Position numbers and translations under genes: made by a program
The notes under the pieces: generated by a model
Database searches by the model: none
What the model was told of the DNA's origin: nothing
Seen by the model: the letters and a program-made list of their open reading frames with translations, nothing else
Shown: positions 7,668 to 15,079 of the stretch, in pieces
Position numbering within the stretch: position 1 is the first letter of the stretch
Layout of the letters: each line of letters starts with the position of its first letter
Assembly: GCA_031384695.1 (NCBI GenBank)
Contig: JANNAV010000037.1
Coordinates: 1-32,912, forward strand
From: JANNAV01 sp031384695
GTDB taxonomy: Bacteria; Pseudomonadota; Alphaproteobacteria; Rhodobacterales; Rhodobacteraceae
DNA: 32,912 bases
Direction of reading: 5' to 3'

Positions 7668-8139
7668 CCGGTGAAATTTTTTTGGTTTCTGAGCCTTGCG
7701 GTCGTTGCAACCTGGATATTGCTGCGCACCCCCTGCGGGCAGGTGGATCTTTGCCGCCGGTGGTGACGCCACTGCCGCCGCCAATTCCGGGGTGCCGGTG
7801 CGCCGCGTCAAGTTAACCCTGTTCATGGTGACGGCCGCCTGCGCTGCGCTGCTCGCAATCATGCAGGTGATTGACGCAGGCTCCACGGATGCCCGGCGCG
7901 GGTTCCAAAAGGAATTCGAGGCGATCATCGCCGCTGTGATCGGCGGCTGTTTGCTGACGGGCGGCTACGGTTCCGCCATCGGTGCGTTCTCTGGCGCGAT
8001 CATCTTCGGCATGGTGGTGATCGGGTTGACTTACACCGGCTTTGACCAAGACTGGTTTCAGGTATTCCTCGGCGCGATGCTGCTGCTGGCCGTGATCTTC
8101 AACAACGCCATCCGCAAACCTGTAACGGGAGAACGGTGA
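7668..8139 (+). pseudogene. sugar ABC transporter permease remnant (RbsC-like)
   Basis: A fragment of a RbsC-type permease with membrane helices FWFLSLAVVATWILLRTP, LTLFMVTAACAALLAIMQV, AIIAAVIGGCLLTGGYGSAI, AIIFGMVVIGLTY and VFLGAMLLLAVIFNN. The frame changes near 7740 (CGQVDLCRRW-stop in one frame, FAAGGDATAAANSGVPVRR in the next), so no intact protein is possible; the N-terminal half is gone. The natural stop TGA at 8137-8139 overlaps the start of the ATPase remnant. Confidence 0.82.
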
Positions 8140-8340
8140 TGCCCATGGGCGTGGTGTTCAGCAGCCATAACGTCTGCCATGCCATGGCCGTCGGTGATCG
8201 CTTTACCGTGCTGAACCGGGGCAAAACGCGTGGCACCGCGACGCGCGGCGAGATCACCGCCGGGCTGTTGCAAGACCTGATGGCGGGCCGGCAAGAGCTT
8301 GCCCAGCTGGAAGGCAGGCTGGGCGGCACCGTTCAGACGT
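8139..8340 (+). pseudogene. sugar ABC transporter ATPase remnant (C-terminal end)
   Basis: Only the end of a RbsA-like ATPase remains: VVFSSHNVCHAMAVGDRFTVLNRGKTRGTATRGEITAGLLQDLMAGRQELAQLEGRL. The SHN motif corresponds to the switch-histidine region (normally ISHN). Walker A, the signature motif and Walker B are all absent, so it cannot hydrolyse ATP. Confidence 0.78.
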
Positions 8341-8352
8341 CAAACCTCTCCC

Positions 8353-8378
8353 GGCCGGGCCGCCTCCTTGGCCCGGCC
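8353..8378 (+). terminator. relic hairpin after ATPase remnant
   Basis: Perfect 9-bp GC stem GGCCGGGCC (8353-8361) with loop GCCTCCTT and return arm 8370-8378. It is followed only by TTAGGTT, so it is a weak terminator at best. It probably closed the old sugar transport operon. Confidence 0.45.
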
Positions 8379-8441
8379 TTAGGTTGGCCCGTTTGCAAGA
8401 TCGGGCCACCCTCCCTCGATTGACATAACCAAAGCCAAGCC

Positions 8442-8775
8442 ATGAGCCTCCAGCTTGCCGCCTGCGCCAAAATGCTGTGGCGTGACGGCCGATTGAATGG
8501 CGTACCAGCCGCCTGAAGGAAATGGGTTTTGGCGTCGGCCTGTGGAACTGGCCCGACCACGACCTTGCCAAGCTGGAGGCCAGCGGGGCCGAGTTCACCA
8601 TCATGAACGACTATTTGCGTAGCCGCCTTACGGATCAAGAGGGCGCAGACGAGTTGCTGAAAACCGCAGGGCAAACCGCGCAGATCGGCAAGAGTCTGGG
8701 CGTGGCGCGCCTGAACCTGCATGGCACAGGCCTGGGCGAAGGCGGCCCTCCAGTTCAGCCGCTCGAACTTGTGGG
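8442..8775 (+). pseudogene. sugar isomerase / hydroxypyruvate-isomerase-like remnant
   Basis: Begins at ATG 8442 (MSLQLAACAKMLWRDGR), shifts frame near 8490-8496, and continues as EWRTSRLKEMGFGVGLWNWPDHDLAKLEASGAEFTIMNDYLR...ARLNLHGTGLGEGG. This resembles the first 100 or so residues of xylose-isomerase-like TIM-barrel enzymes (hydroxypyruvate isomerase/IolE group). Homology stops abruptly near 8775, where the opposite-strand dabA end begins, so about two thirds of the gene is missing. Confidence 0.75.
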
Positions 8776-11156
8776 GCCCATTCAAGCCCGCCGACATAGC
8801 GCGCCTGCATCTGCCCCGCCTCATCCAGCCTGAAAAGGTGCAGCCACCGGTTGTCGAACAGCGCCCGCACCCCCTCGTGCCGGGCCAGGATGGCGCTGAT
8901 CGCCGCCTGCGGCGCCTCGACGATCACCGTCAAGCGCAACGGCTCGTGCGCCAGGCTCAGACCGTCATGCACCGATTGCCACGGCAGGCCCGTGCGCAGC
9001 ACCCCGCCATTGCCCTCAACCACACCAATGCCGCCGGTCACATTGTGCAACAGCTTGTTGCCGCCGCCAAAGGCCAGCGGTGCCACGGTCGAGCCGTAGT
9101 ATTGCAGGCTGATCCAGCTTGCCACCACAACCGGCGCGGTCAATATCAGCTCCAGCACGCCAAACCCGCTATCCTGCCGCCAGTCATAATCGTGCAGAAA
9201 CGCCCGTCCGCCCAGATTCTGCGCGGCGGTGCGCATCCGGGGGGCGGCCACAAAGGCGCGGCAACCGGCAAGGCCCCATTCCGGGCGCACCTCGGCCCAG
9301 TTGCGGGCGCGACCGGCGATATCGCCGCCATCTTTCGCGCGTGGCAGCCGCAACGCCCGCTCTCCCCGCGCGATCAAACCCGCTGCGGCCAGCCAGCGCC
9401 CGACATCTGCCAACGCCTGCGTGTGGTCCGCCGAGGGGTGATCCTGCGCGTAAACGCGCACATCATCGGTGGTGGTGTCATGCAGCGCCGCCACAAACAA
9501 CGTATCTTCGGGGATGGTGATGCCGCGCGACAGCAGCCCCTGCCTGACGCCTGCATCGTTCAGCAGGCGCGCCAGCAGCCGGGCGTTCACCTCGCCGGAA
9601 TAACCACCACAGGCGCCGCAATGCAGCGCACTGGCATGCGGATTGTTGGTGACATTCGCGCCATGCCCCGCCAGCAACACCACCCGCGCAAAACCATCCG
9701 TCATCGACATCGCCCGCAGCACCATCTCGGCGGTGTTCAGGCTTTGCGCCGGATCAGGCTCGGGGCAAAACTGCGGTGCCGGGTCCGGCGGCGCCGCTGA
9801 CGGCGCAATGCACAGCGCATCGCGCAGCAGCTTGCCCGCATAGACCGGCCCCATCGCCTCGACAAAGGCAAAAGACGAAACTGCCGCCAGCCGGAACCGC
9901 CCCCAGGCGCGCCGGGCGCGGGCGGCGATGCGGGCGGCATCCTCGGCTGCGGTATTGGCAGACATGGCGCAAGACGTGACGGCCGGGTTCAACAAAACCG
10001 GCAGCCGTGCCTCGGCGATATCCGACGCAAACGGCCGGTGTTGCACAAAAATGCCGAAAAACCCCGCGAACCCGATGGTCTCGATACCGGGGGCCACGCT
10101 TTCCAACGCCCGGCGGAACACTTCGGACCGCACATCAATACAGAACGCTGCCTGCAACGCGGGGCGAAGACCCGTGGCGGCGCTTGCCAGTTCTGGCGCT
10201 TGCGGCGCGAAGGCCGAGATCATCTCACGCTGCGCCGCCCGCTCAACCGCCTCCTGCAAGATGGCGTCCACGATCTGCGCCGCGCTGGGTTGCAAAGGCT
10301 CGGCATGTGCCGCCACCGCCGCCGCCCAAGGCCCCACGATCCGGTCGCCATACTGCGCCAGCAAGGCCACGTCCCAAAGCAACCGGATCACCAGAAGGTC
10401 CGTCACGGCGCTGTCATGGCCACCCGCCAGTTCCGCCTGCCACAACTGATAGCGCGCATATTGCCCCCAGCCGCCCAGCGACATCAATGCCGCGTGAAAC
10501 GCAGTGTCAAAGGCCGCATGCGGCAATCCCAGTTGCGCCGCCGAGCGTGCCAATGCCTCGGCAGCGGTGGCCGGGGTATCGGCCACAAAGGCCGCGAACC
10601 CCGCCAGCCCGGCAATTTCAGGCGTCAGATCATGGGTGGCAAAGCTGCGCCAAGCGGCGTAGGCGGTTGCACCGGGCACCGTGGTCCACAACGCCTGCCC
10701 ACGGTCGAAATGGCCCGCGGCCCAGATGCTGATCCGGTCAACCACCAGCGCGGGCCAGTCAATCCCCGAAACCTGTGCGGCCAGTTCCGCAACCGACGGC
10801 AGGGCGGTTTGCGCACCCTCAGGCAGCAGCAGCGCGGCTTTCAGCGCCGCAAGATCCGCCGGGCGGCCCCGGTCGGGCGAGGCTGCCAAAGCCGCCTCCA
10901 GATCATCATCGCGGATCCGGCCATCGGCGATCCGCGCCAGATACCAGCCGCGCGGTTGCGTCACCGGAATGCCCGATATCCGGCCAAGCCGCGCGGCAGT
11001 CATGGCAAGGCTGTCGCCGCTCTGGCCCAGATAGGGGTTCACCGCCACGCTGCTGGCCAGCGGGAACAGCGGCGGGATGGCGCGCGCGGCCGCATTCGCC
11101 GCCGCAATCAGCGCGGCATCGGCGGAAAAGGCGCGCTCGGCGTGATGGATCATCAT
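8628..11156 (-). CDS. dabA: DabA, inorganic carbon accumulation subunit (DUF2309)
   Basis: An 842-aa DUF2309/DabA protein. DabA is the beta-carbonic-anhydrase-like cytoplasmic subunit of the DAB complex, which with membrane subunit DabB traps CO2 as bicarbonate at the expense of an ion gradient. The zinc-site residues are present: Cys339 and Asp341 (FCIDVRSE), His498 (AGHGAN) and Cys513 (LHCGACGG), matching the Cys-Asp/His-Cys pattern described for Halothiobacillus DabA. The start is ATG 11156 with AAGG about 10 nt before; it lies 33 nt after the dabB stop. Odd: the last ~49 residues (after GGLEWAP near 8778) are antisense to a sugar isomerase remnant, so the native stop was probably lost at a deletion junction. 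Confidence 0.9.
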   Translation of the reverse strand: MMIHHAERAFSADAALIAAANAAARAIPPLFPLASSVAVNPYLGQSGDSLAMTAARLGRISGIPVTQPRGWYLARIADGRIRDDDLEAALAASPDRGRPADLAALKAALLLPEGAQTALPSVAELAAQVSGIDWPALVVDRISIWAAGHFDRGQALWTTVPGATAYAAWRSFATHDLTPEIAGLAGFAAFVADTPATAAEALARSAAQLGLPHAAFDTAFHAALMSLGGWGQYARYQLWQAELAGGHDSAVTDLLVIRLLWDVALLAQYGDRIVGPWAAAVAAHAEPLQPSAAQIVDAILQEAVERAAQREMISAFAPQAPELASAATGLRPALQAAFCIDVRSEVFRRALESVAPGIETIGFAGFFGIFVQHRPFASDIAEARLPVLLNPAVTSCAMSANTAAEDAARIAARARRAWGRFRLAAVSSFAFVEAMGPVYAGKLLRDALCIAPSAAPPDPAPQFCPEPDPAQSLNTAEMVLRAMSMTDGFARVVLLAGHGANVTNNPHASALHCGACGGYSGEVNARLLARLLNDAGVRQGLLSRGITIPEDTLFVAALHDTTTDDVRVYAQDHPSADHTQALADVGRWLAAAGLIARGERALRLPRAKDGGDIAGRARNWAEVRPEWGLAGCRAFVAAPRMRTAAQNLGGRAFLHDYDWRQDSGFGVLELILTAPVVVASWISLQYYGSTVAPLAFGGGNKLLHNVTGGIGVVEGNGGVLRTGLPWQSVHDGLSLAHEPLRLTVIVEAPQAAISAILARHEGVRALFDNRWLHLFRLDEAGQMQARYVGGLEWAPQVRAAELEGRLRPGLCHAGSGAPRPDSCRSARFALRFSATRLRPLDP

Positions 11157-11189
11157 GGCTTGGAACCTTGCAAAGACGGATGACAGGGA

Positions 11190-12749
11190 TCAGCGGTTTG
11201 GCTGGGCGGTCCGGCCGCGCAGCAGCCGGTCGAACACCGCATTGACGTAAAGCCCATTGGTCAGATGCACCCGCAACCCCGCCGCCGCCGGGTGATGCGC
11301 CCAAAGCGGAAACAGCGCCTGCGCCACGGCCACCAGAGCGAAACTCAGCACCGCCAGCGCGATCAGCGTCCATTCCAGCGGGCCGGGGGGCGGGGTGGCG
11401 GGCAGGGTGCCCGCGCTCACCGCCTCGGCCACCGCCTGCAAGGCGAAATAGCCAAGCGACGCCGCCAGCGCGTAAATCACCGTCGCCCGGGTCAGCGCCC
11501 TGGGGGCGGCACCCGCCAGCCCTTGCGCGATCAGATAGGCCACACCAAAGATCAGGATGGCACCAAGGGCAATCGCCTGTGGCGACTTGTGCTCAAAGCC
11601 GAAGATCACCCCGAACCCGGTGGTCATCACCGCATAAATGGCAATCGCCGCCGCAAACGCCTGCCCAACCTTCGGCCCGGACGGCACGGCAACCGGGCCG
11701 GGCGCGCGCAACGCCGCAACCGCCGCCACCGCTCCCCCCGACCCAAGAAAGGCATGCGCCTTGTAAAGCGAATGCGCCACGATGTGCAGCAGCGCCAGCG
11801 GGAACAGCGCAAGGCCGCATTGCAGCACCATGAACCCCATCTGCGCCACGGTAGACCACGCAAGCGCCGTCTTGACCGCCGGTTGCGTCAGCATCACCAT
11901 GCTGCCAAAAATCGCGGTGAACCCGCCCAGCATCACCAGCACCGCCAGCACCCCGGGTGCCGCCAGCATCACATCGGCAAAGCGGATCATCACGAACCCG
12001 CCCGCATTGATCACCCCCGCATGCAGCAGCGCCGATACCGGCGTCGGCGTCTCCATCACCTCGGTCAGCCAGCCATGGGTGGGGAATTGCGCCGATTTCA
12101 GCACCGCCGCCAGCGCGATCAACGCCGCCGCCCAGACCGCCGCCACCGGCGCATCCCCCGCCCGCGCGCCCTGCAGGATCACCGCGATATCGCCGCTGCC
12201 ATAGCCCACCCACAACACCGCAGCCGCCACGATCAGCACCAGACTGGACAGCCCCGAGGTTACCAGCTTTTTCTGCGCCGCCCGCCGGGCCGCCACGCGG
12301 TCACGGTAAAACAACAGCAACTGGTGCAGACAAAGGCTGGTCGCGATCCACGCCAGCACCAGTTGCACCAGATGCCCCGCCGTCACCAACAGCAGAACCG
12401 CCGCCAGCGTAGCGCACATCCACCCCATGAACGCACCCTGCCGCACCTCGCCGTCCACATAACTTGCCGCATAGCGCAGCACCACCCAGCCGATGAAACT
12501 GACCAGACACAGCATCACCACCGAAACCACATCCAGCCGAACCGACAGACCTGCAATCAGGCTCACCGTGGCTGGCCCCTGCACGATCAGCACCGCCGCC
12601 GCCACCAGCGCCGCCGCCATCGCCCCCAACCCGGCCGCCCCGGCGGCGATGCCGATCCCTGCCGGGCGGCAGCCGGGGCGGCAGAACCCCGGCACGGCCG
12701 CGATCAACAGCAACAGGGGGGCCGCATAGATTACCAAGGCTGGGGTCAC
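11190..12749 (-). CDS. dabB: DabB, membrane subunit of DAB complex (NuoL-like)
   Basis: A polytopic proton-antiporter-M family protein (NuoL/MrpA-like), first gene of the dabB-dabA operon. The central motif KSAQFPTHGWLTEVMETPTPVSALLHAGVINAGG is the family's Lys-containing ion-channel segment. It is too short and isolated to belong to a respiratory complex I or Mrp operon; next to DUF2309 it is DabB, which supplies ion-gradient energy. I chose GTG 12749 (519 aa): an AAGGA sits 7 nt upstream and the first residues lead straight into a membrane helix (TPALVIYAAPLLLLIAAVPG). The frame is also open upstream (ATG 12815, ATG 12803), but these would add a polar stretch and lie inside the regulatory gap. 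Confidence 0.88.
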   Translation of the reverse strand: MTPALVIYAAPLLLLIAAVPGFCRPGCRPAGIGIAAGAAGLGAMAAALVAAAVLIVQGPATVSLIAGLSVRLDVVSVVMLCLVSFIGWVVLRYAASYVDGEVRQGAFMGWMCATLAAVLLLVTAGHLVQLVLAWIATSLCLHQLLLFYRDRVAARRAAQKKLVTSGLSSLVLIVAAAVLWVGYGSGDIAVILQGARAGDAPVAAVWAAALIALAAVLKSAQFPTHGWLTEVMETPTPVSALLHAGVINAGGFVMIRFADVMLAAPGVLAVLVMLGGFTAIFGSMVMLTQPAVKTALAWSTVAQMGFMVLQCGLALFPLALLHIVAHSLYKAHAFLGSGGAVAAVAALRAPGPVAVPSGPKVGQAFAAAIAIYAVMTTGFGVIFGFEHKSPQAIALGAILIFGVAYLIAQGLAGAAPRALTRATVIYALAASLGYFALQAVAEAVSAGTLPATPPPGPLEWTLIALAVLSFALVAVAQALFPLWAHHPAAAGLRVHLTNGLYVNAVFDRLLRGRTAQPNR

Positions 12750-12849
12750 GGCGCTGTCCTTCGGATATGTCCTGCCGCCGGTGTTAGACGGGCCACCTTC
12801 CATGGTAAAATTCATTGTTTGCCCCAAACCGTTCTGTTAAAGCGAACGG
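12750..12849. promoter_or_regulatory. lysR-dabB divergent control region with LysR-box candidate
   Basis: A 100-bp gap (with the GTG start chosen for dabB). It holds the inverted repeat GTTTG-CCC-CAAAC (12817-12829), which lies inside a 13-nt T-N11-A box (12816-12828), the classic core of LysR operators. It is about 20 nt before the lysR start, suiting autoregulation and activation of dabBA. Confidence 0.55.
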
Positions 12850-13749
12850 ATGGCCGATCTCAACTACCATCACCTGCATCTGTTCCGGGCCGTGGCGCAT
12901 GACGGCAACCTGACACGCACGGCGCAGCGGCTGAACCTGTCGCAATCGGCGCTGTCGGTGCAGATCCGCAAGCTGGAAGCCCGCCTGAACCATCCGCTGT
13001 TCGAACGGCGCGGGCGGCAGTTGCACCTGACCGAGGCCGGGCGCATCGCCCTTGACCATGCCGATGCGATCTTTGCGGTGGGGGCCGAACTGCTGGGCAC
13101 CCTGCGCGATACCGGGCGGGGGTTGCAGGTGCTGCGGGTGGGGGCGCTGGCCACCTTGTCGCGCAACTTTCAACTGGGCTTTCTGCGCCCGGTGCTTGGC
13201 CAGCCCGACAGCGAGGTGATCCTGCGCTCTGGCAGCCTGTCGGAACTGTTGCACGGGCTGGAAACCCTGAACCTTGATGTGGTGCTCACCAATCAGCCGC
13301 CACAGCGCGATGCCACAACCCCCTTCGTCTCGCACCGTCTGGCAGAACAGCCCGCAAGTCTGGTGGGCACCGCGTCGCGCCTGCTCGGCACCGACACGCT
13401 GCGCGACCGTCTGGCCCGCCTGCCGGTCATCCTGCCCAGCACCAACAGCTCGATCCGCATCGGTTTTGATGCTCTTGTGGCGCAACTTGGCATCCGCCCC
13501 CGCATCGTGGCCGAGGTGGACGACATGGCGATGATGCGCCTTTTGGCCCGCGAGGATGCGGGCCTTGCGGTTTTGCCGCTGATTGCCATCAAGGACGAGT
13601 TGGAACAGGGCATCCTGATCGAAGCCAACCGGCTGCCGGGCATCAGCGAAACCTTCTACGCAGTAACGCTCGAGCGCCGTTTTCCCAACCCGCTGCTGCA
13701 ACGGCTGATCATGCCGCCAACGGCGGGCAAGACCGCGCCAAAACCGTAA
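12850..13749 (+). CDS. LysR-family regulator of the dab operon
   Basis: A 299-aa LysR-type transcriptional regulator. The winged HTH is at residues about 5-62 (HHLHLFRAVAHDGNLTRTAQRLNLSQSALSVQIRKLE...FERRGRQLHLTEAG), with a two-lobed effector domain following (LRVGALATLSRNF..., LDVVLTNQPP, VAEVDDMAMMRLLAREDAGLAVLPL). It is transcribed away from dabB with a short shared control region, which strongly suggests that it controls dabBA. Sensing carbon limitation, as CbbR/CcmR-type relatives do, would be logical but is inference. Length and domain order are normal. Confidence 0.9.
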   Translation: MADLNYHHLHLFRAVAHDGNLTRTAQRLNLSQSALSVQIRKLEARLNHPLFERRGRQLHLTEAGRIALDHADAIFAVGAELLGTLRDTGRGLQVLRVGALATLSRNFQLGFLRPVLGQPDSEVILRSGSLSELLHGLETLNLDVVLTNQPPQRDATTPFVSHRLAEQPASLVGTASRLLGTDTLRDRLARLPVILPSTNSSIRIGFDALVAQLGIRPRIVAEVDDMAMMRLLAREDAGLAVLPLIAIKDELEQGILIEANRLPGISETFYAVTLERRFPNPLLQRLIMPPTAGKTAPKP

Positions 13750-13768
13750 CGCGCGCCTACTGCGCCCA

Positions 13769-13797
13769 CCGCCACCCACACCGCCACCCACGCCACC
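13769..13797 (+). repeat. short CCGCCACCCAC tandem repeat
   Basis: ACCGCCACCCAC occurs twice in tandem with a shorter third partial copy between lysR and galU. No function is assigned. Confidence 0.5.
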
Positions 13798-13834
13798 ATC
13801 TGCGCCGCCCTCTACCCTGCATTGTCTTTCGGGT

Positions 13835-13860
13835 GGAACCAATCGCCGCCCCGATGCGTT
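13835..13860 (+). promoter_or_regulatory. EcfG-type general-stress promoter of galU
   Basis: GGAAC (13835-13839), 17 nt, CGTT (13857-13860). This is the alphaproteobacterial ECF15/EcfG consensus with correct spacing and orientation, 32 nt before the galU start codon. Confidence 0.65.
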
Positions 13861-13892
13861 GGTCGTGCACTTGGTATTGTGAAGGGGGCAGC

Positions 13893-14801
13893 ATGGCACG
13901 GCGCATCAATACAATCGTTATTCCCGCAGCCGGGCAGGGCACACGCCTGTTGCCCGCCACACGCGTGACGGCAAAAGAAATGCTGCCCGTCTACGACACC
14001 CCGATGCTTCAGTTCGCGCTGGACGAGGCCGCAGCGGCGGGTGCGGCGCGGGTGATCATTGTCATAAGCCCGGACAAATCTGCCATCCGCGACTATGTGC
14101 TGGCCCAGGATCCGCACCCGTTCAAGCCTGCGGATATCTCCGGCCTGGCGCGGTCCCATGCGGTGGAAGTGGTGTTTGCCTGCCAGCAAACTGCGGCGGG
14201 TCTGGGCCACGCGATTGCCTGCGCGCGCGCCCTGATGCTGCCCGGGCCGTTCGGGGTGATACTGCCCGATGACGTGATCTTTGGCGCGCCCTGCCTGCCG
14301 GAAATGGCCCGCGCTTATACCACGGGCCATATGGTGGCCGCGATGGATGTTCCCGCCGCCGAAGCCTGCCGCTATGGCATGTTCCGCAAACTGGCCAATG
14401 CTGAAGGCACCAGCACCGCGAGCAACCGGGTGGCGGCCTCGGGCATGGTGGAAAAACCGCAGGCCGGTTGCGAGCCATCGCTTTTGGCTGCCGTCGGGCG
14501 CTATATCCTTGATCCTTCGATTTTCGCCACACTGGACCGGATCCGCGCCGGTGCCGGTGGCGAGAAACAACTGACCGATGCCATCAACGCCGATGCCGAA
14601 CGGCTGCCCCTTACCGCGTTCCGCTTTTCCGGCAGGCGGTATGACTGCGGCAACTTCGATGGTCTGCTGGAGGCTGCGATGGCGCGTCAGGCACAGCTTG
14701 GCAAGTTAGGCAAACCGGCTGCGGATGCGGCGAGCATCCCAGCTACCTTGGGAACCCGCCCAAAGCTGGTGGTGTCCGAGCCGCAGCGCGCGCAGGCCTA
14801 A
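13893..14801 (+). CDS. galU: UTP-glucose-1-phosphate uridylyltransferase
   Basis: A 302-aa nucleotidyltransferase that makes UDP-glucose from UTP and glucose-1-phosphate. Seen: the nucleotide loop AAGQGTRLLPAT with Lys28 in TAKEMLPV, MVEKPQ (residues 185-190), GRYIL, GGEKQLTDAI and the late sugar-binding GRRYDCGN, all standard for GalU. I chose ATG 13893 because GGGGG precedes it by about 5 nt and the family begins right there; the frame stays open back to an ATG at 13833, which would add 20 unrelated residues. UDP-glucose is the donor for the glucan synthase encoded just downstream, so the two genes form a functional unit and probably share the stress promoter upstream. Confidence 0.93.
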   Translation: MARRINTIVIPAAGQGTRLLPATRVTAKEMLPVYDTPMLQFALDEAAAAGAARVIIVISPDKSAIRDYVLAQDPHPFKPADISGLARSHAVEVVFACQQTAAGLGHAIACARALMLPGPFGVILPDDVIFGAPCLPEMARAYTTGHMVAAMDVPAAEACRYGMFRKLANAEGTSTASNRVAASGMVEKPQAGCEPSLLAAVGRYILDPSIFATLDRIRAGAGGEKQLTDAINADAERLPLTAFRFSGRRYDCGNFDGLLEAAMARQAQLGKLGKPAADAASIPATLGTRPKLVVSEPQRAQA

Positions 14802-14806
14802 GCGGC

Positions 14807-14828
14807 GGTCAGGGCCGTGGTCCTGACC
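14807..14828 (+). terminator. weak hairpin after galU
   Basis: Perfect 7-bp stem GGTCAGG/CCTGACC with an 8-nt loop directly after the galU stop. There is no T run, so it may only stabilise the mRNA 3' end or be a partial terminator. Confidence 0.35.
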
Positions 14829-14896
14829 GAAGTGGTCCGCGCGCGTCACTGTAATGCCGGAATTGTCCGACCGGAATTTGATAGAAAGGAAAGTCG

Positions 14897-15079
14897 ATGA
14901 ACTGGAACCAGATCGAGGCCAAATGGGCGGCCATGGCGCGCCGCGTGCGATCCGATTTGCCGGAACTGGCAAAAACCGGGCCGCAAAAACCCCATGCCGC
15001 CACCCCCCGCGCCACCCCGCCCGGCGATCTGCCGGAAACGGCGAAGCCCCCCAGCAACGCCGAGGTTGACGCAAGGTGA
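14897..15079 (+). CDS. 60-aa CsbD-like small protein, coupled to glucan synthase
   Basis: A small protein starting MNWNQIEAKWAAMARRVRSD, which resembles the first helix of CsbD-type stress proteins (MNWDQIEGKWKQ in that family), followed by a Pro/Thr/Ala-rich tail. A strong ribosome binding site AAGGAAAG precedes ATG 14897 by 5 nt. Its TGA stop overlaps the GTG start of the cyclic glucan synthase (GTGA, 15076-15079), so the two genes are translationally coupled. CsbD proteins are general-stress proteins of unknown mechanism; the similarity here covers only the N-terminus, so the assignment is tentative. An overlapping frame from 14854 lacks a ribosome binding site and is rejected. Confidence 0.65.
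   Translation: MNWNQIEAKWAAMARRVRSDLPELAKTGPQKPHAATPRATPPGDLPETAKPPSNAEVDAR

Noticed and set aside
11265..12902. 545-codon plus-strand frame antisense to dabB
   Set aside because: Composition is His/Arg/Gln-rich noise typical of antisense frames, and it overlaps a well-supported membrane protein gene and the lysR start.
14854..15069. 71-codon frame overlapping the CsbD-like gene
   Set aside because: No ribosome binding site and Arg/His/Pro-rich shadow composition; the frame from 14897 has a strong site and a recognisable start.
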